The notes under the pieces: generated by a model
The model's input: only the letters and a program-made list of their open reading frames with translations
Told to the model about the DNA's origin: nothing
Databases searched by the model: none
Part shown: piece after piece, positions 14,101-24,202 of the stretch
Numbering within the stretch: the stretch's first letter is position 1
Layout: each line of letters begins with the position of its first letter
Made by a program: the position numbers and the translations under genes
Assembly: GCA_002633025.1 (NCBI GenBank)
Contig: NMRB01000092.1
Span: 537,427-601,426 of the forward strand
Source of the DNA: Notospermus geniculatus
Lineage: Eukaryota; Nemertea; Pilidiophora; Heteronemertea; Lineidae
Direction: 5' to 3'
DNA length: 64,000 nt

Positions 14101-15305
14101 CCACGAAACTTTTATGGTGGGTTCCTCTGATGAGACTTCATCACATAAATCCCGGGTTTTTGATTTGACCTACTTTTCAAGGTCACAGAGGTCAAACTTC
14201 AAAATTCACTGTTTGGTGGCACATTTCATTGCTATTTGACATAGAGTGTTGTGATTTGGTGTGAAGATATATCTAGGCACCCTACACGAATGCACCAAAT
14301 TTCAACCCGATCGGACATCAAATATGGCCGCCAGGAAGCCATCTTGAAAAATGGACTTTGACCCACATTTTATAAATAGGAGTAGGTAGGATGTTTTAAC
14401 GTTGTCAAAATATGTATCTAGGTACCATATAAATATATGGTAAATTTCAGTCAGATTCGACGTCAAATATGGCCGCCAGGGAGCCATCTTGAAAAATGGA
14501 CTTCGACCCACACCTCATAAATAGTGGGAGCTAGGATGCTTTAACCGTGCCTAAATATGTGTCTTGGTACCATCTACTTATATGCCAAATTTCGGTTCGA
14601 TTGGACTTCAACATGGCTGCCAGGCGGCCATCTTGAAAAATTGACTTTCGCCATATCTCATCGGTAGTAAATGTTACGATGTTTCTGCACTAATCCTTCA
14701 CCATTCAGTGTATCACCAGGCTACTCACACTTCATACTCTGTCACAGAGGTGAGCACAATGGCCCTGGCCATTTCATTGAATACGGCCCGTAGATTAACC
14801 CTTCTCTATTGATCTAATGCTATGCCAATTTCAGATCGTGAGGACATGTCTGAATAAAATTTGCCGCTGCCATGGCGTCTCTGGATCGTGCTCAATCAAG
14901 ACATGTTGGCGACAACTCGCATCGTTCAAAACAACTGCTAAGCTGCTGAAGCAGAAGTATGATGCTTCTACTCGGGTCAGAACAGGACTAAACACCGCGC
15001 GGAAGATGCCTGTGATTGCTTTGAGGAAGGGAGAGGGTGCCCCGAACACGAAACTGCATCCTAACGTCACAGAACTCGTGTTTTCTGAGGATTCTCCCAG
15101 CTTCTGTAGGCGAAGCCCGTACTCGTTTGGCACACAGGGCCGGGAGTGTGAAAAGGCCTCAAATTGCAAAATGATATGCTGTGGGCGAGGGTACAACGCC
15201 CAAGTTCGGACGGTCTATGAGACTTGTGACTGTGTGATGCATTGGTGCTGTGAACTCAAGTGCAAAAATTGCACTTCTGAGAAGGAGTACTTTATGTGCA
15301 AGTGA
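2015..15305 (+). CDS. wnt9: Wnt9-like secreted signalling ligand (whole gene, 4 exons)
   Basis: The coding exons are 2015-2115, 6134-6396, 11560-11828 and 14835-15305. They sum to 1104 nt, giving a 367-residue protein; vertebrate Wnt9 proteins are of similar length. Intron phases agree (2, 1, 0) and every junction is GT-AG. Wnt ligands are secreted, acylated Cys-rich proteins that bind Frizzled/LRP receptors. The features seen are a signal peptide, CRREPG, RYERWNCS, YKETAFLYAVSSAG, GGCGDN, the CHGVSGSC acylation site (Ser about 227) and the Cys-rich C-terminus ending ...YFMCK. The subfamily call rests on YFGLT at the exon 1/2 junction, the SPSFC block and ICCGRGYNAQ near the end, all typical of Wnt9 as I recall the family. 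No frameshift or stop was seen. Introns 1-3 are full of transposons. Confidence 0.9.
2559..3915. repeat. Nested palindromic elements in Wnt9 intron 1
   Basis: At least five palindromic units are stacked here. The outermost pair is gggccgattttttaaacgat near 2559 and its complement near 3175. Inside lies a pair containing ttaagggcctagaaaac (about 2690-2775 and 3005-3085). Three hairpin-like units follow (about 3417-3566, 3570-3685, 3718-3870), carrying gggtgatcatcgcgcg, cttagacgcgtgtaa and a terminal gggccgtattc-type sequence. They encode nothing and resemble MITEs. Related ends occur at 13421, 30041, 55970 and 56091. Confidence 0.75.
3916..6133. other. Rest of Wnt9 intron 1
   Basis: This stretch is mostly AT-rich. 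One segment near 4051 (gggtgggccaaaaaat) resembles a mariner-type terminus but has no partner. A region at 5160-5270 has short inverted copies of taagatttttctt. I see no exon, RNA gene or recognisable element otherwise. Confidence 0.4.
6134..6396 (+). CDS. wnt9: Wnt9 exon 2
   Basis: The acceptor is ttttcttttcag|G at 6133/6134 and the donor is AACGAG|gtgaga at 6396/6397. The exon is 263 nt, entering in phase 2 and leaving in phase 1. It encodes LTSRKG..., CKYL, the conserved KQRRLCRREPG, then RDQFRYERWNCSVG (with a glycosylation sequon NCS) and LNILKRG. A second plausible acceptor (cctgcag) lies 34 bp downstream at 6167. It was not chosen because only the upstream one keeps frame with exon 1. 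Confidence 0.9.
7108..7158. repeat. Perfect short hairpin
   Basis: Two inverted arms of about 22 bp (aatgagctggatcccaacat and its complement) are separated by about 7 bp. The hairpin sits exactly at the broken end of the Tc1 pseudogene. It looks like a rearrangement junction where a piece of the transposase gene was inverted and duplicated. Confidence 0.8.
7143..7526 (-). pseudogene. Tc1/mariner-type transposase N-terminus, broken
   Basis: On the minus strand an ATG at 7526 starts MVKTTEI, then the frame shifts. The HTH-like stretch GVIAFHNEGFSVRKFAS and STVHYIADKFKKKG follows. A second shift near NGRG comes before QTVRNRLNDEGLHGR and RKTPFISDKNEL. Tc1-family transposases start with two HTH motifs of this type (QTVRNRL is typical). 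The catalytic DDE domain is missing: the frame ends at the hairpin at 7108-7158. It is a dead fragment in Wnt9 intron 2. Confidence 0.75.
7527..9254. other. Wnt9 intron 2 sequence without recognised feature
   Basis: I see no exon or transposase here. A purine-rich low-complexity run lies at 7984-8008. Near 8458-8500 a fragment (gagctatctgctgagcaaa) matches the arms of the palindromic elements at 28048-28234 and about 29990-30040. Confidence 0.35.
9253..9768. mobile_element. Mariner-like MITE with TA duplication
   Basis: The element runs 9255-9766 (512 bp), with inverted ends cagggtgggccaaaaagcgc and its near-perfect complement. TA flanks both sides (9253-9254 and 9767-9768). TA duplication and a cagggtg..ccaaaa terminus fit the Tc1/mariner group. 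No transposase is encoded. Confidence 0.75.
9875..10096. repeat. Short inverted-repeat element
   Basis: Arms of 23 bp begin ccggcaacatcttagcgcga (9875-9897) and are repeated inverted at 10074-10096 with one mismatch. It is probably a MITE. Target duplication was not resolved. Confidence 0.6.
10235..10440. repeat. Three imperfect tandem units of about 60-100 bp
   Basis: The motifs 'tagtcgt..tgatga/tctc', 'agtcgtagctaagaaagacg' and 'aggtggcgct' recur three times in order. No gene is seen in them. Confidence 0.55.
10700..10795 (+). repeat. tRNA-like segment (probable SINE remnant)
   Basis: A B-box-like ggttcgatcccc lies at about 10774-10785, with an A-box-like tattggttacca upstream near 10725. 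The acceptor stem does not pair convincingly, so it is more likely a tRNA-derived SINE remnant than a working tRNA gene. Confidence 0.35.
11560..11828 (+). CDS. wnt9: Wnt9 exon 3
   Basis: The acceptor is acttttcag|GG and the donor is CTCAGA|gtaagt. The exon is 269 nt, entering in phase 1 and leaving in phase 0. It encodes the Wnt signature YKETAFLYAVSSAGLVHAF, then DRCTCG, WQLGGCGDNIKFG and DEHNTKVGLR. The Cys and Gly positions follow the family. An inverted-repeat transposon starts only 26 bp after the donor. Confidence 0.93.
11855..12455. mobile_element. Inverted-repeat element with a second element nested in it
   Basis: The outer arms start atagagaggttgcgcagc and share the string gaatgaattncagtccgct; the right arm ends at 12455. 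A separate palindromic element with ends agcctaggtcacactgtgg lies inside at 12021-12214. A second copy of the outer family is at 50921-51808. Neither codes for protein. Confidence 0.75.
12621..12772. repeat. Palindromic MITE
   Basis: The ends are atcccagcaaaaatgaa and its near-complement ttcattttttcctgggat. The body holds repeated 'gaaccat', 'gaagttcatagtaaaactat' and their complements, so the whole unit can fold. It is about 152 bp. Confidence 0.6.
13421..14790. repeat. Composite of nested elements in Wnt9 intron 3
   Basis: The outer terminal sequences are ggaccgtattcaaaaagggt near 13421 and its counterpart gaatacggcccg near 14780. Two elements lie inside. The first has inverted ends aagccgag..gcagatcgacc (about 13527-13817). 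The second starts agctcacctctgtgaggtga and ends with its complement (13837-14755). The second contains CGTCGT-rich sequence and three copies of a roughly 150-bp unit with atggccgccaggnngccatc (near 14325, 14470 and 14610). Ends of this AGGTGAGC kind are, in my memory, dispersed in several marine invertebrate genomes. Confidence 0.65.
14835..15305 (+). CDS. wnt9: Wnt9 exon 4 (C-terminal half, stop)
   Basis: The acceptor is ccaatttcag|ATC; the frame runs 156 codons to TGA at 15303-15305. It encodes CRCHGVSGSCSIKTCWRQLA, the acylation-site loop with its conserved Ser. Later come LVFSEDSPSFC, GRECEKASNCKMICCGRGYN, and the final Cys-rich knot with WCCELKCKNC. The SPSFC block and the terminal Cys spacing are Wnt9-like. 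The exon is intact. The nearest AATAAA downstream is at 16563. Confidence 0.93.
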   Translation: MVRTCLNKICRCHGVSGSCSIKTCWRQLASFKTTAKLLKQKYDASTRVRTGLNTARKMPVIALRKGEGAPNTKLHPNVTELVFSEDSPSFCRRSPYSFGTQGRECEKASNCKMICCGRGYNAQVRTVYETCDCVMHWCCELKCKNCTSEKEYFMCK

Positions 15306-15833
15306 AACGTGGTCGTTGCGGACGCGGGAAAGGCACCTTGCATGTATTGTCAAAAATTGATAGATTCGCGAAAAGAAAATTTGTGACATCAGTTACATCA
15401 AAAATAGATGGTCTTTATCTATTTTTGGTTACATGCATTAGACACCACAGAACTAATATACCCCCATAGTTCCCATAAAATGGGGGGGAGGGGTACAGAT
15501 TAGAAGGAAACTGTGTATTCCAGGCGGATTAATGGCCCTGGCGAAAGTAAGAAATCCAACATACAGACGTGTGCAGTGTTTGTGAATGTTACGAGTGAAT
15601 GTTAAATTTGATGGTACATGTATATCAAATATGTGTTCGAATTTTTCAAATCAAGCAAAAAAAATAATGATTTCACGAACCATTTTCTCCAAATGATGGA
15701 GGGAAGGGAACAAACGGAACAGCCAGTACGGCTAAAAATAACGCACTGGGATTATCAAACAATCGCTGGGTTTGAATCGATGCTGTTCTGGTGGATTGGT
15801 ATTTCTGGATCAAGATATGTAATGCCCCAATCA

Positions 15834-16113
15834 CACTGAGCTAGTTCTCAGTACGTTCTTGAAAATTTTGCCGAATGGGCTCAAACTGTCTGCGAGCGGA
15901 GTGGACGCAGTGGCAACTTTTTACAGTCTGTTTACGAACTTCATGGACGGGAAGGGTGCTCCAAAACACCGAGGAATTATTTGGCCAAGGGTTACACGTT
16001 CTAGCCCGTTTTACGATTTTTTTAGGACGGGGCAGAACGTTCTGAGAACTACTTGAGCCCGTTCCGCAAAATTTTCAAGAACGTACTGAGAACTAGCTCA
16101 GTGTGATTGGGGC
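15834..16113. mobile_element. Inverted-repeat MITE, 280 bp
   Basis: Arms of about 47 bp start gccccaatcacactgagcta and continue through gttctcagtacgttcttgaa; the complement closes at 16113. It lies in the 3' flank of Wnt9. There is no coding sequence. Confidence 0.75.
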
Positions 16114-17700
16114 CATGACACACGATCAAATTTTCCATCCAATTTTCTGGATATGCTCAATGAAGCCCCAATACGCCCCGAATCTGAATTTTAAAAAAAA
16201 GGATGACATAATTTGATAGTGTGTAGCGGCCTTAATGTGAAAATTACTGAGCACACTACCTTTCTCAAACGGCAGGCGACATAATACCAATATTTGCATG
16301 TCTATCAAATAAGTTCCGCTTAGAATCCGTGACCTTTGAATAAGCACAGTGTGTAGTTACTTCGGGTGATGCTGATTGGTGGATATATTCAGTGCAGGTA
16401 TGGTTCACTGGCCAATGATAGGGAAGATTTACTGTAGTATGCATTATCCGGTCGCCTGACGAACGCCGATCGGTAGTACATGTAATTCATTTGCTTGCAA
16501 GCAAATACTTCAAGCAGAAGCAGCACTTGTTGTTATGAAAAGATTTTGCTTGTTTTCGTGTGAATAAAGTGGACATACCTACCACCAATGCTTTGCTAGG
16601 AAGTTTCAAGGAAGTATGTACTTGAACTTGAAGTCACATCATGCCGATGTTGTTATTGCTATGAATGGTCTGCACCGTGAACTGATGGTGATCTATTTCA
16701 TCGTATGGTTTTTTCGGCGCCATCACATTCTTTGGACTGTAAGTTTGAAACTGGCCAGTGGGACCAGCTGGAATCGGGCTAGTGAGACCAGCCTCGGGGA
16801 ACGAGGTTTGGAGGCGTATTTGGGACCCGGCACCAGGCGAGAGCTATGTAGCCAGCAATAGAAATGAGAGGCATATTTCACTGTTCGGAAAAGTTTATTT
16901 CTTCATGATTATTGGATCATTTATCTGGTCGTAGGGGAATCGGTTTACATATTGGGACAAGTGATGTAAGTTGATATGTTTTGATAATTCTTTTCTGGAA
17001 AAAACTTCTATGAAAGTGCCAGGCCCAGGGGGCGTGTTGTCCGAAATTAGGTTCTGTGGATAGGTTTCCGACTTTTGGGAGTTTCTTGCCTACGTCACCA
17101 TTGGGGTGTTTTTATGTGTACTTACCTTAGCCTTTGTATGTTTCAGTTTAACCATGTCAATAAATGCGTGTAAGACACTTGACGAGCGTTGTTCCGATCC
17201 CCTAGGCCTACAGGTTTTGACACAGACGGGAACATGTACCTAGGCCTACGATTGACCAGTCATGTTTGTTGTGAAACGGCCGAGCAGAATGGACTAACTT
17301 TGTTTTCGAACAGCGATTATGACATCAGTGGTGACGGCACATATTCAGCGAGCGGAATGGGCTAAATGGTCGTTTTCGTGCAGCCTCGTCGCTGAGAATA
17401 ATTTATACCCAGATAGTGACGTCACATGTTCACCGCCAGTTACCAAAAACGCTTCAAACTCATCACTCGAGCCTGTTTTGGACTAATTTTGACATTAGTT
17501 CGCCTCACAAATCTGATACACACAGATTCTGTGCGGTTTGAACACTGTTACGTGGCCTTTCTGACGGTGACACAATCCCTGCGGTTCAACGCAATTTATG
17601 CGGTGACAATCCTGACAGTGGCTAGTTATATCTCCAACTGGTAGATGGCCCTCGTGTACTGCACTATGACGAAGAGCGATGTATCCGCCTGATTTAACCC
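16114..17700. other. Stretch without recognised gene
   Basis: Short open frames here have no recognisable domain. An AATAAA at 16563-16568 could serve as a distal Wnt9 polyadenylation signal. No clear repeat was seen. Confidence 0.3.
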
Positions 17701-17706
17701 TAGCCT

Positions 17707-18090
17707 GGTTCCCTGGCCACCGTCTAGATGGCGCTGCGTAGACGGTGGCCAGGCAGTAGCCGCGAGTTTTACCAGGAATTCCTGGTAAAGGGTATGGCCT
17801 CGGGATTTATAGCGTCAATTAATCTGACAAATGAAAAGGACGAATTTGGGAATAATGATAGAGAAAAAATAAGGATTTAGCTAATTCATACTTGTTACAT
17901 ACAAACGAGCATTTATGAGTTTGAAGTATTTTTTACTTGGTCGAATCGATTACTCAGAATGGTAGGCTGGCTTTGTCTCCTGCCCCAAATAGGTCATTCC
18001 CGTTGTAATGACGTCACATTCTCATCATGCTCAACGGCTACTGCCTGGCTTCACTCTACGCAGCGCCATCTAGACGGTGGCCAGGGAACC
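17707..18090. mobile_element. Inverted-repeat MITE, about 385 bp
   Basis: The left end ggttccctggccaccgtcta continues through gatggcgctgcgtag, and its complement ends at 18090. Its start resembles family 2 (1340 and 32104), which also begins with a ctggttccctg core and contains ggtggcgctg, but the rest differs. Confidence 0.7.
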
Positions 18091-19114
18091 ATTTTCCCGA
18101 TGTGGCCCAAAGCGAGTGGCGGCAAGTCTTGACTTATTCCGGGCACAGCGCTTTTTAGGCACACAGCGTAAGGTGGCGATCTCTGATGAGTAGTGCATTG
18201 GAAGACATTTCTCAAGGCTAGAAGGCCACGATATACACCTGTAAGACGGAAGCATGACAAAAATCCAAACATTCTTTTGCCTTCTCCGCAGGATTGGGTT
18301 AGGGTTAGGTTCGATTAGCGCGGTTGGGCGGGCCGGGGAGACCAGTTATTGGTTCACAAGGTGACCCTTATTTTCAACACTGTCTGGCTTGGTCCGTGTA
18401 TGTCTGGCAATATTTTGTGCTGTATCTCTGTTGTTGCATGAGCAATATGTTTGAAATTTGGCGTGCTGTTATAATCTAGTATGGTTGTTTTATTTCTGTG
18501 AGAATTTTTGAGCAGAAATGCTGGGCCAGTAATGCCTCGGCGTTGGCCCTTTTGTACTTCTATCTTTAGTTTTACAATAAATGTATTACAACAATGCTGT
18601 GCAATTTTTTAGGAGGTGGTTTTTAGGTGTATTTTAGAGGGTATATCCGTGTCTGAACGATACATTTTGTAGAAGATGTTGGAATATGATGGCGATAGTT
18701 TTTATAATACTAAACAAGTTTGGCTTTTTGTTATGAGTTACACCGTGTCTCCACTTTGAACACGAATCACCGCGAGTGTCACCGCGAGTATACTCCCGGT
18801 GATTCGCGGGCCAAGTGCAGGGCTTTAGTAAAATGGTTGAAGTTGACGTTGACATGGACTCCTATACGCAGATTTCGAGGTTATCCTGCAACGGGGTCTC
18901 TATTTGGCGCGTAGGGCTATTACTTTATTCGCGGTGATTGAGTAAAACGGTTTGCTGTTTAGGCAGCCATTTTGTTTCTCGCTTCAACTGAGATGGCAGT
19001 TTTGCAATCAAAATCGCCAAAATAGCAGCCAATGCCGTCAGCTTTTGCGCTCATCGATAGCATTGGTCAGCTGTTAACATTTGTCTTAACACAATGGCCC
19101 AAACTTATCGCAAG

Positions 19115-19504
19115 TTAAAGCAAATGGCTCGCGGGGTTTGTTGACAGTTGTTTGTTGACATGTCCTCAAATCAAGCGCCGTTTTGAGAAAAAGGCGAAAT
19201 AAGGATTTTAGTTTAATGGGAAATGCATTAGACAGCCAAACTTCGGAGGCGTATTCTGCAAAATCTGCCGCTTCGAAAATCAATGTGAATAGCACAGAAT
19301 GTACATTTTGACCGACTGAATTTGAAAACGTCATTAACCCATTTTAACGAATTTTTAATGGAACCTCGTCCCCAGTGTTTACGTTCGCATATGTGCACAG
19401 GCTTCGCATATGACTGGATCACGGCTTTGCCTGGAGGCGAGATTCACTCTCTATGGGAGGTACCACCAAAAATGTAAACAAACCCCGCGAGCCATTTGCT
19501 TTAA
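19115..19504. mobile_element. Inverted-repeat element ending in aaagcaaatggctcgcgggg
   Basis: Arms of about 28 bp (ttaaagcaaatggctcgcgg at 19115 and its complement ending 19504) bound a 390-bp unit. A reverse-strand copy lies at about 26960-28050, split by some 650 bp of unrelated sequence. Confidence 0.7.
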
Positions 19505-19579
19505 GCTGCGTCAATTCATTGGATTCCTGGTAGTGGACCAATTCACAGCCTGTTGACACCCCGTCAACCCCGCAAACTA

Positions 19580-20256
19580 TTCAACAGACTGGGCCGTCAC
19601 GCGGTACCGTGATGGAAACGTGCACGTGACTTTGTCGCGCCCAACCGCGCAATGACTGTACAAAATACAATATTTGTTTTGGCAGAAAACACCTACAATC
19701 CTGCGTGGAGGGGACGGAAACTTCTCACCGTAAACTTACACAATTTTTGTCAATAAACAAGCAAGAATTCACTGTGTCATACTCACGTTTAAAGATTTTA
19801 CAGGCAATTTTCGACCGAAATTTACCTCGACAGCCGTAATGGCAGGCCTGCCATGCCTACCTGCATTATATGCCATTTTCGGCGCCATAAACGCCTGCAA
19901 AGCCTGAAATTCAGTTCTGGTATGTAGATAAGATGATTGCATTTGGACAGGTCATTTCAAAATGACGCTTTTTTTAAACGATTGACGCTTTTTTGAAATT
20001 AGACGTGCTAAAGTTCCTTATCTTCGGGTGGCCTCGGTTAGCCGCGATTGTTGTTGTAATCTTCACAAGTAAACCATTGTAAAACGTTGACTTCAACTGC
20101 CCCCTCATATCACGCTGCAGCGCGACCACCATTCCCACCATGCTCGGCGAGCAGTTGTGCGGTTGCGCCACATTCGATCTACTTCCTCTTTTCACCACGG
20201 AAGTCACGGTAAAGCGCGAATCATCACGGTACCGCGTGACGGCCCAGTCTGTTCAA
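19580..20256. mobile_element. Inverted-repeat element, about 680 bp
   Basis: The arm beginning ttcaacagactgggccgtca and running through cgcggtaccgtgatg (19580-19614) recurs inverted at 20222-20256, nearly identical. The core has no transposase. Confidence 0.7.
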
Positions 20257-20735
20257 TGGCCGTTGATTGTTATCTACCAGCATGACCAAGGGGCTCTGTC
20301 AAAGGTGTTGCAAGCACGTGCAACATAATTTTGATAAAAGTGCCACAAAATCACATTTCTACACAGAATAGTTGAAAAAATAGGATATACATGTATTATG
20401 AAAGGCCTCGATGAGAAGAACACAGTGATATAAAAATTTTGAATGAAATCCTGCAAAAATCCTGCAAAAAACATGCCTGTACAAAATTCCTTTTGTCAAA
20501 TGCGGCTTTTAGCGGAATTTTTCGACGCTGATACCATTTGATAGCCAGAAAAATTTACTACTATACATGTTGGGACCAATTTTCTCTATCCCATTGGTTT
20601 GGAGATATTCAAGATAAACTGCTGTCCATTTATTTTTGGCCGTGAGTGTACACAGTATCGACAGCGCCACTCTGGCAGCTCACGAAGCAGGTAACCCTTA
20701 TTACCATCCCACTCGACGAAGAGTATTTCTTAAGA

Positions 20736-21355
20736 CTAGGTCACAAATGCACCGGGCCCCGTACGATTTTCCCCACCCAGCGGCTTGCTGTGGATTTTAG
20801 AGACCGAAACTCGGATCTAAGATGAATCATGCCGAAATCGCCTCAATAGATAGGCGGAAAGTAGGCTGGATCAAATTGCGCACCGTAGAAATTAGCCAAA
20901 ATGTCTCACACTTGACACTAGATGGCGCTATCTTCTATAACACCACTAGCACAGGTGCTAGGTTTCCATCTTGAAAGTAGTGCAGATTACTACATTTTGG
21001 TAAAGGTTTTTAACCAACAGGCCAGCCGTGTCACCGCCAACCCAGTGGCATCTACGCTAGATGATAGATGATGTTGAAAAGTGGTGCTGTTGGGTTCCAG
21101 AGGAATGTTTTCAGACTAAAAGGACTTCGTGTTGATAACAAGTGGTATTAGAAATGAACTGAATACTAATTAGAAAGAATTGTGCGATTAGGCCGACCGA
21201 ACTATTTCTACATGCGCGCCGGCAAAATCCAAAATGGCGGCATTCCACCTACGCTAGTGGTGAAATGAGGCACGATATTTCGCCGCTGCTGTCAAGTGTG
21301 CAAAATGTCTGTTTTTACTCGCCGTACGGGCCCCGGAGTTGATATGTGACCTAGG
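20736..21355. mobile_element. Inverted-repeat element, about 620 bp
   Basis: The left end ctaggtcacaaatgcaccgg and gggccccgtacg pair with cgtacgggccccgg and gtgacctag near 21324-21355. No coding sequence is present. Confidence 0.6.
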
Positions 21356-22724
21356 CTTTAGCAAGGAGCATTACGATCTCTCAGATGGTCTGCACCCGTT
21401 CACTTTAGTCATATCAACTGAGATCTACATTTCCTCTATAGCCATATCAATTTAGTTGTACGTACATTCCAAGATGTTGAGATTACAATCAGCTTATATG
21501 CGCTGAATGTTCCTGGTCGCGAGATCTTCAGAAATGAATATATCAGATTGACATACCAAGCTCTTTGAGACCAATTACACTCTGTAACCGCTGATAATAC
21601 ATTTGTTTCACCAGCATCGGGTCGAAGATCGGTTTGATTAATTGTCTACACGTCACTTGCCCAGACACGATGCCCGCAGCCATTTTGTAATTACTACGTA
21701 ACTGCTCTCTTGGGTCTCTAGATATCAGGCTATTCCTGGGGTTTTCGCTGTGATGTATAGACAAAACAATTGCAGCGTAACATCTGCGATTGTTAGTCTA
21801 CGTATTTCAATTCGTTGCGCAAAATAAATCTTTTTTTTCTTCTCTCATATCATCTTGACTACCAAGGGTTGTGACATCGCTCCGCCTTCCGACTACACCC
21901 GCACAAACCCTTGACGAACTTCGCTGTGGTAAGCTGTTTCCAACCGGATGTTCCTGTTTGTGGACTGACTCCCGCTGTTAGTCTTCGTTTTCAACATAGA
22001 TCGTTAACATTTGCAATAAACCTGAACATTTCTAAATACCACGTCAGTTTTTCTGTACACCTAACTTCTCTCGTTCAGAAAATTGGCGTTATTTTTGTTC
22101 AACAGCAAACAGAGTGAGTCAAAAAAAACTAGACACTTTTTAAAAGACCCATTGTTTTATTGTGTACCAATATATACAAGATATTTTTACTTGTACTTAT
22201 GCAGCAACTCGTCCTGCATCTTTTGGTACCATCAATGTCTTGGTCAATCTCGACAGTTTGTTGAATAATAATACCCTTCCTGAGGCAGTTAGTGTTTACT
22301 TTGGGCTTTTCCTCCTAAATCAACACTTTGAGTCAGAAAGTGCGCTTGACAGGCTGTCTTGGATAAAGATTTGCTACATTTCACAATGGATGACTATACA
22401 TGTAGAAATGGTTCTAGGTATGACATCACTAATTGAGCGGGAAATTTGAATTCTGATAAAAACATTTTTGTCTGTAGTTTGAAAATGAGCTGCGATTTTT
22501 TCCCCAAATTTTTGTCAGTCATCATGGTCATTGAGTGGTGTCAAACCCATTTGGAACAGCAAAAATAGTCATTATATTTGAAGGGGTCAGTTCCTCTTTA
22601 ACTCCCGCGTTACCCGGGAACCAATCAGAAACCGTAAACAGGGGTTTGGGAATGCTGCCGTTCATTGGTATAGGATTCACCCACATGTCGTGTGACTGCG
22701 CGCGCTGCCAATGGCCCAAATCGT

Positions 22725-23089
22725 TCAAGTCGCTCATGTAGACATTCCTTGATGTTATTGAATTCTCGGAGTTTGAAAACTGTGTTTGGTGTTAAAAATA
22801 AACTTGCGGAGTTCCAGCAGCTTGTGTTGTGCAATGACTTTGGCTTAGTGTGTGTGACAGAAAAGTGGTTAACTAGTGATTGCTTAGACAGTGAGATCCT
22901 ACCACCGGGCTTTGTTGTCCACAGGCATGATAGAAACAGACCCGATTGCGGACGCGGGGGTGGTATATTATTTGCATGTTGGGACAACTTCCGTGCTGTT
23001 CGTAGGCAGGACTTTGAGGATGGAAACCATGAGGTCTTAGTGCGCGCGCTTTGGCCTGAGCATTCAGAGAAAGTTATAATGATAGTGTG
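22725..23089 (+). pseudogene. LINE endonuclease domain, 5' piece
   Basis: The open frame from about 22725 reads LNSRSLKTVFGVKNKLAEF, then NDFGLVCVTEKWLTSDCLD, a His/Asp-rich stretch, GRGGGILFACWDNF, and stops at the insertion of a TTAA element. The LNSRSL..., VTEKWL and GRGGGI blocks are typical of the apurinic endonuclease domain of non-LTR retrotransposons (CR1/Jockey-like). It resumes after the insertion. Confidence 0.8.
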
Positions 23090-24202
23090 TTAACCCTTTG
23101 TTGCATGAATCCTTTTTCAGGGACATATTTTTGTGTCATTTGGTTTTTGAGCTTGATTGGGGTCCAATAAAAGGAAAACGGCAGTTTTTTGGTGAAACCT
23201 GCCAATAGAGGGCGTTTCTGGTATGGTGACAATTGTGACCGTCATGCACACCAGGTACTTTAAAGGGGAACTGAATAGCCAAGAACTACTGATTTATGCA
23301 GTTTAAAAACACTTCATTTTGGAAAGAAACAAATTTATTAGATTCCAATATTAGCAGTTCTTACATTACACATGTATACTTGACCTATTTCGCATATTTT
23401 GAAATTTGCACCCCCACAGAAATGGGTTAGGATTAGACCAAGGTGTGCACAAATAACCTGACAGAAATCTTATTGTGCCCTGATAATGTCCTAAGACAAC
23501 TTATATCCTTGATTGATAGTCATGGAAACAATAACTGTGCTTGTCATCTGAGTCTAGCCCCCTCATCCTCGCTGTCCGATGGGATGCTGCCATTACTACC
23601 ATCTTCAAATAGCAACTCTGCCACTTCAGTGGCTCTCAGACTTGATCTGCAATATGAGATAATATAAACAGTTAACCAAAGAATACTATGATGGGGAAAT
23701 ACACTGCATAACAGCTATATGTAGTAAGTGATATTACATGGTGAGGCTTCTCGTGCATGGAGGTAACAATTGTCACCAAAAGCTGTGGGTGCTGTGGGTG
23801 CTCATGTGCATGGCAAAAATGTGCATGGCTAACACAATTGTAACCAAATTGAAAATCAATCCAGAATTTCATTCTGATTGGCTCTATCTCAGAGTTTGTG
23901 GCTGATTTAGATTCAGTAACATATTACTCAATATGTTTCTGGTTGATATCCTTACAAAATATCTGCCACGCACTTTTACAGAAGTTTGAAAGACCAAATA
24001 AGGAAAACTCACCTTCTTTTCATGGGGGCTGCCATCTTGGAATAGGATGATCGATGCCAGAGCCACCTATATTTATTTTCTTGAACTACTTAAACTCACA
24101 ATTAAGACCAATGTGGATGTGAAGGGTTTGTGGCCAGGTGGAGGGATTAGGGTGGGTTTAAGGAAAGGTCACAATTGTAACCCGTATGCAACAAAGGGTT
24201 AA
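23090..24202. mobile_element. piggyBac-like non-autonomous element (TTAA flanks)
   Basis: The element runs 23094-24198. TTAA is present at both edges (23090-23093 and 24199-24202). The inverted ends are ccctttgttgcat and its exact complement. Subterminal copies of acaattgtnacc occur near both ends and internally. A TTAA duplication with termini starting CCC is the hallmark of piggyBac-type elements. Internal open frames are short, so it is non-autonomous. It split a LINE endonuclease gene. Confidence 0.85.

Noticed and set aside
22692-23093. Intact host endonuclease gene
   Set aside because: The frame matches the 5' half of a LINE endonuclease and is cut by a TTAA element, so it is a transposon remnant.
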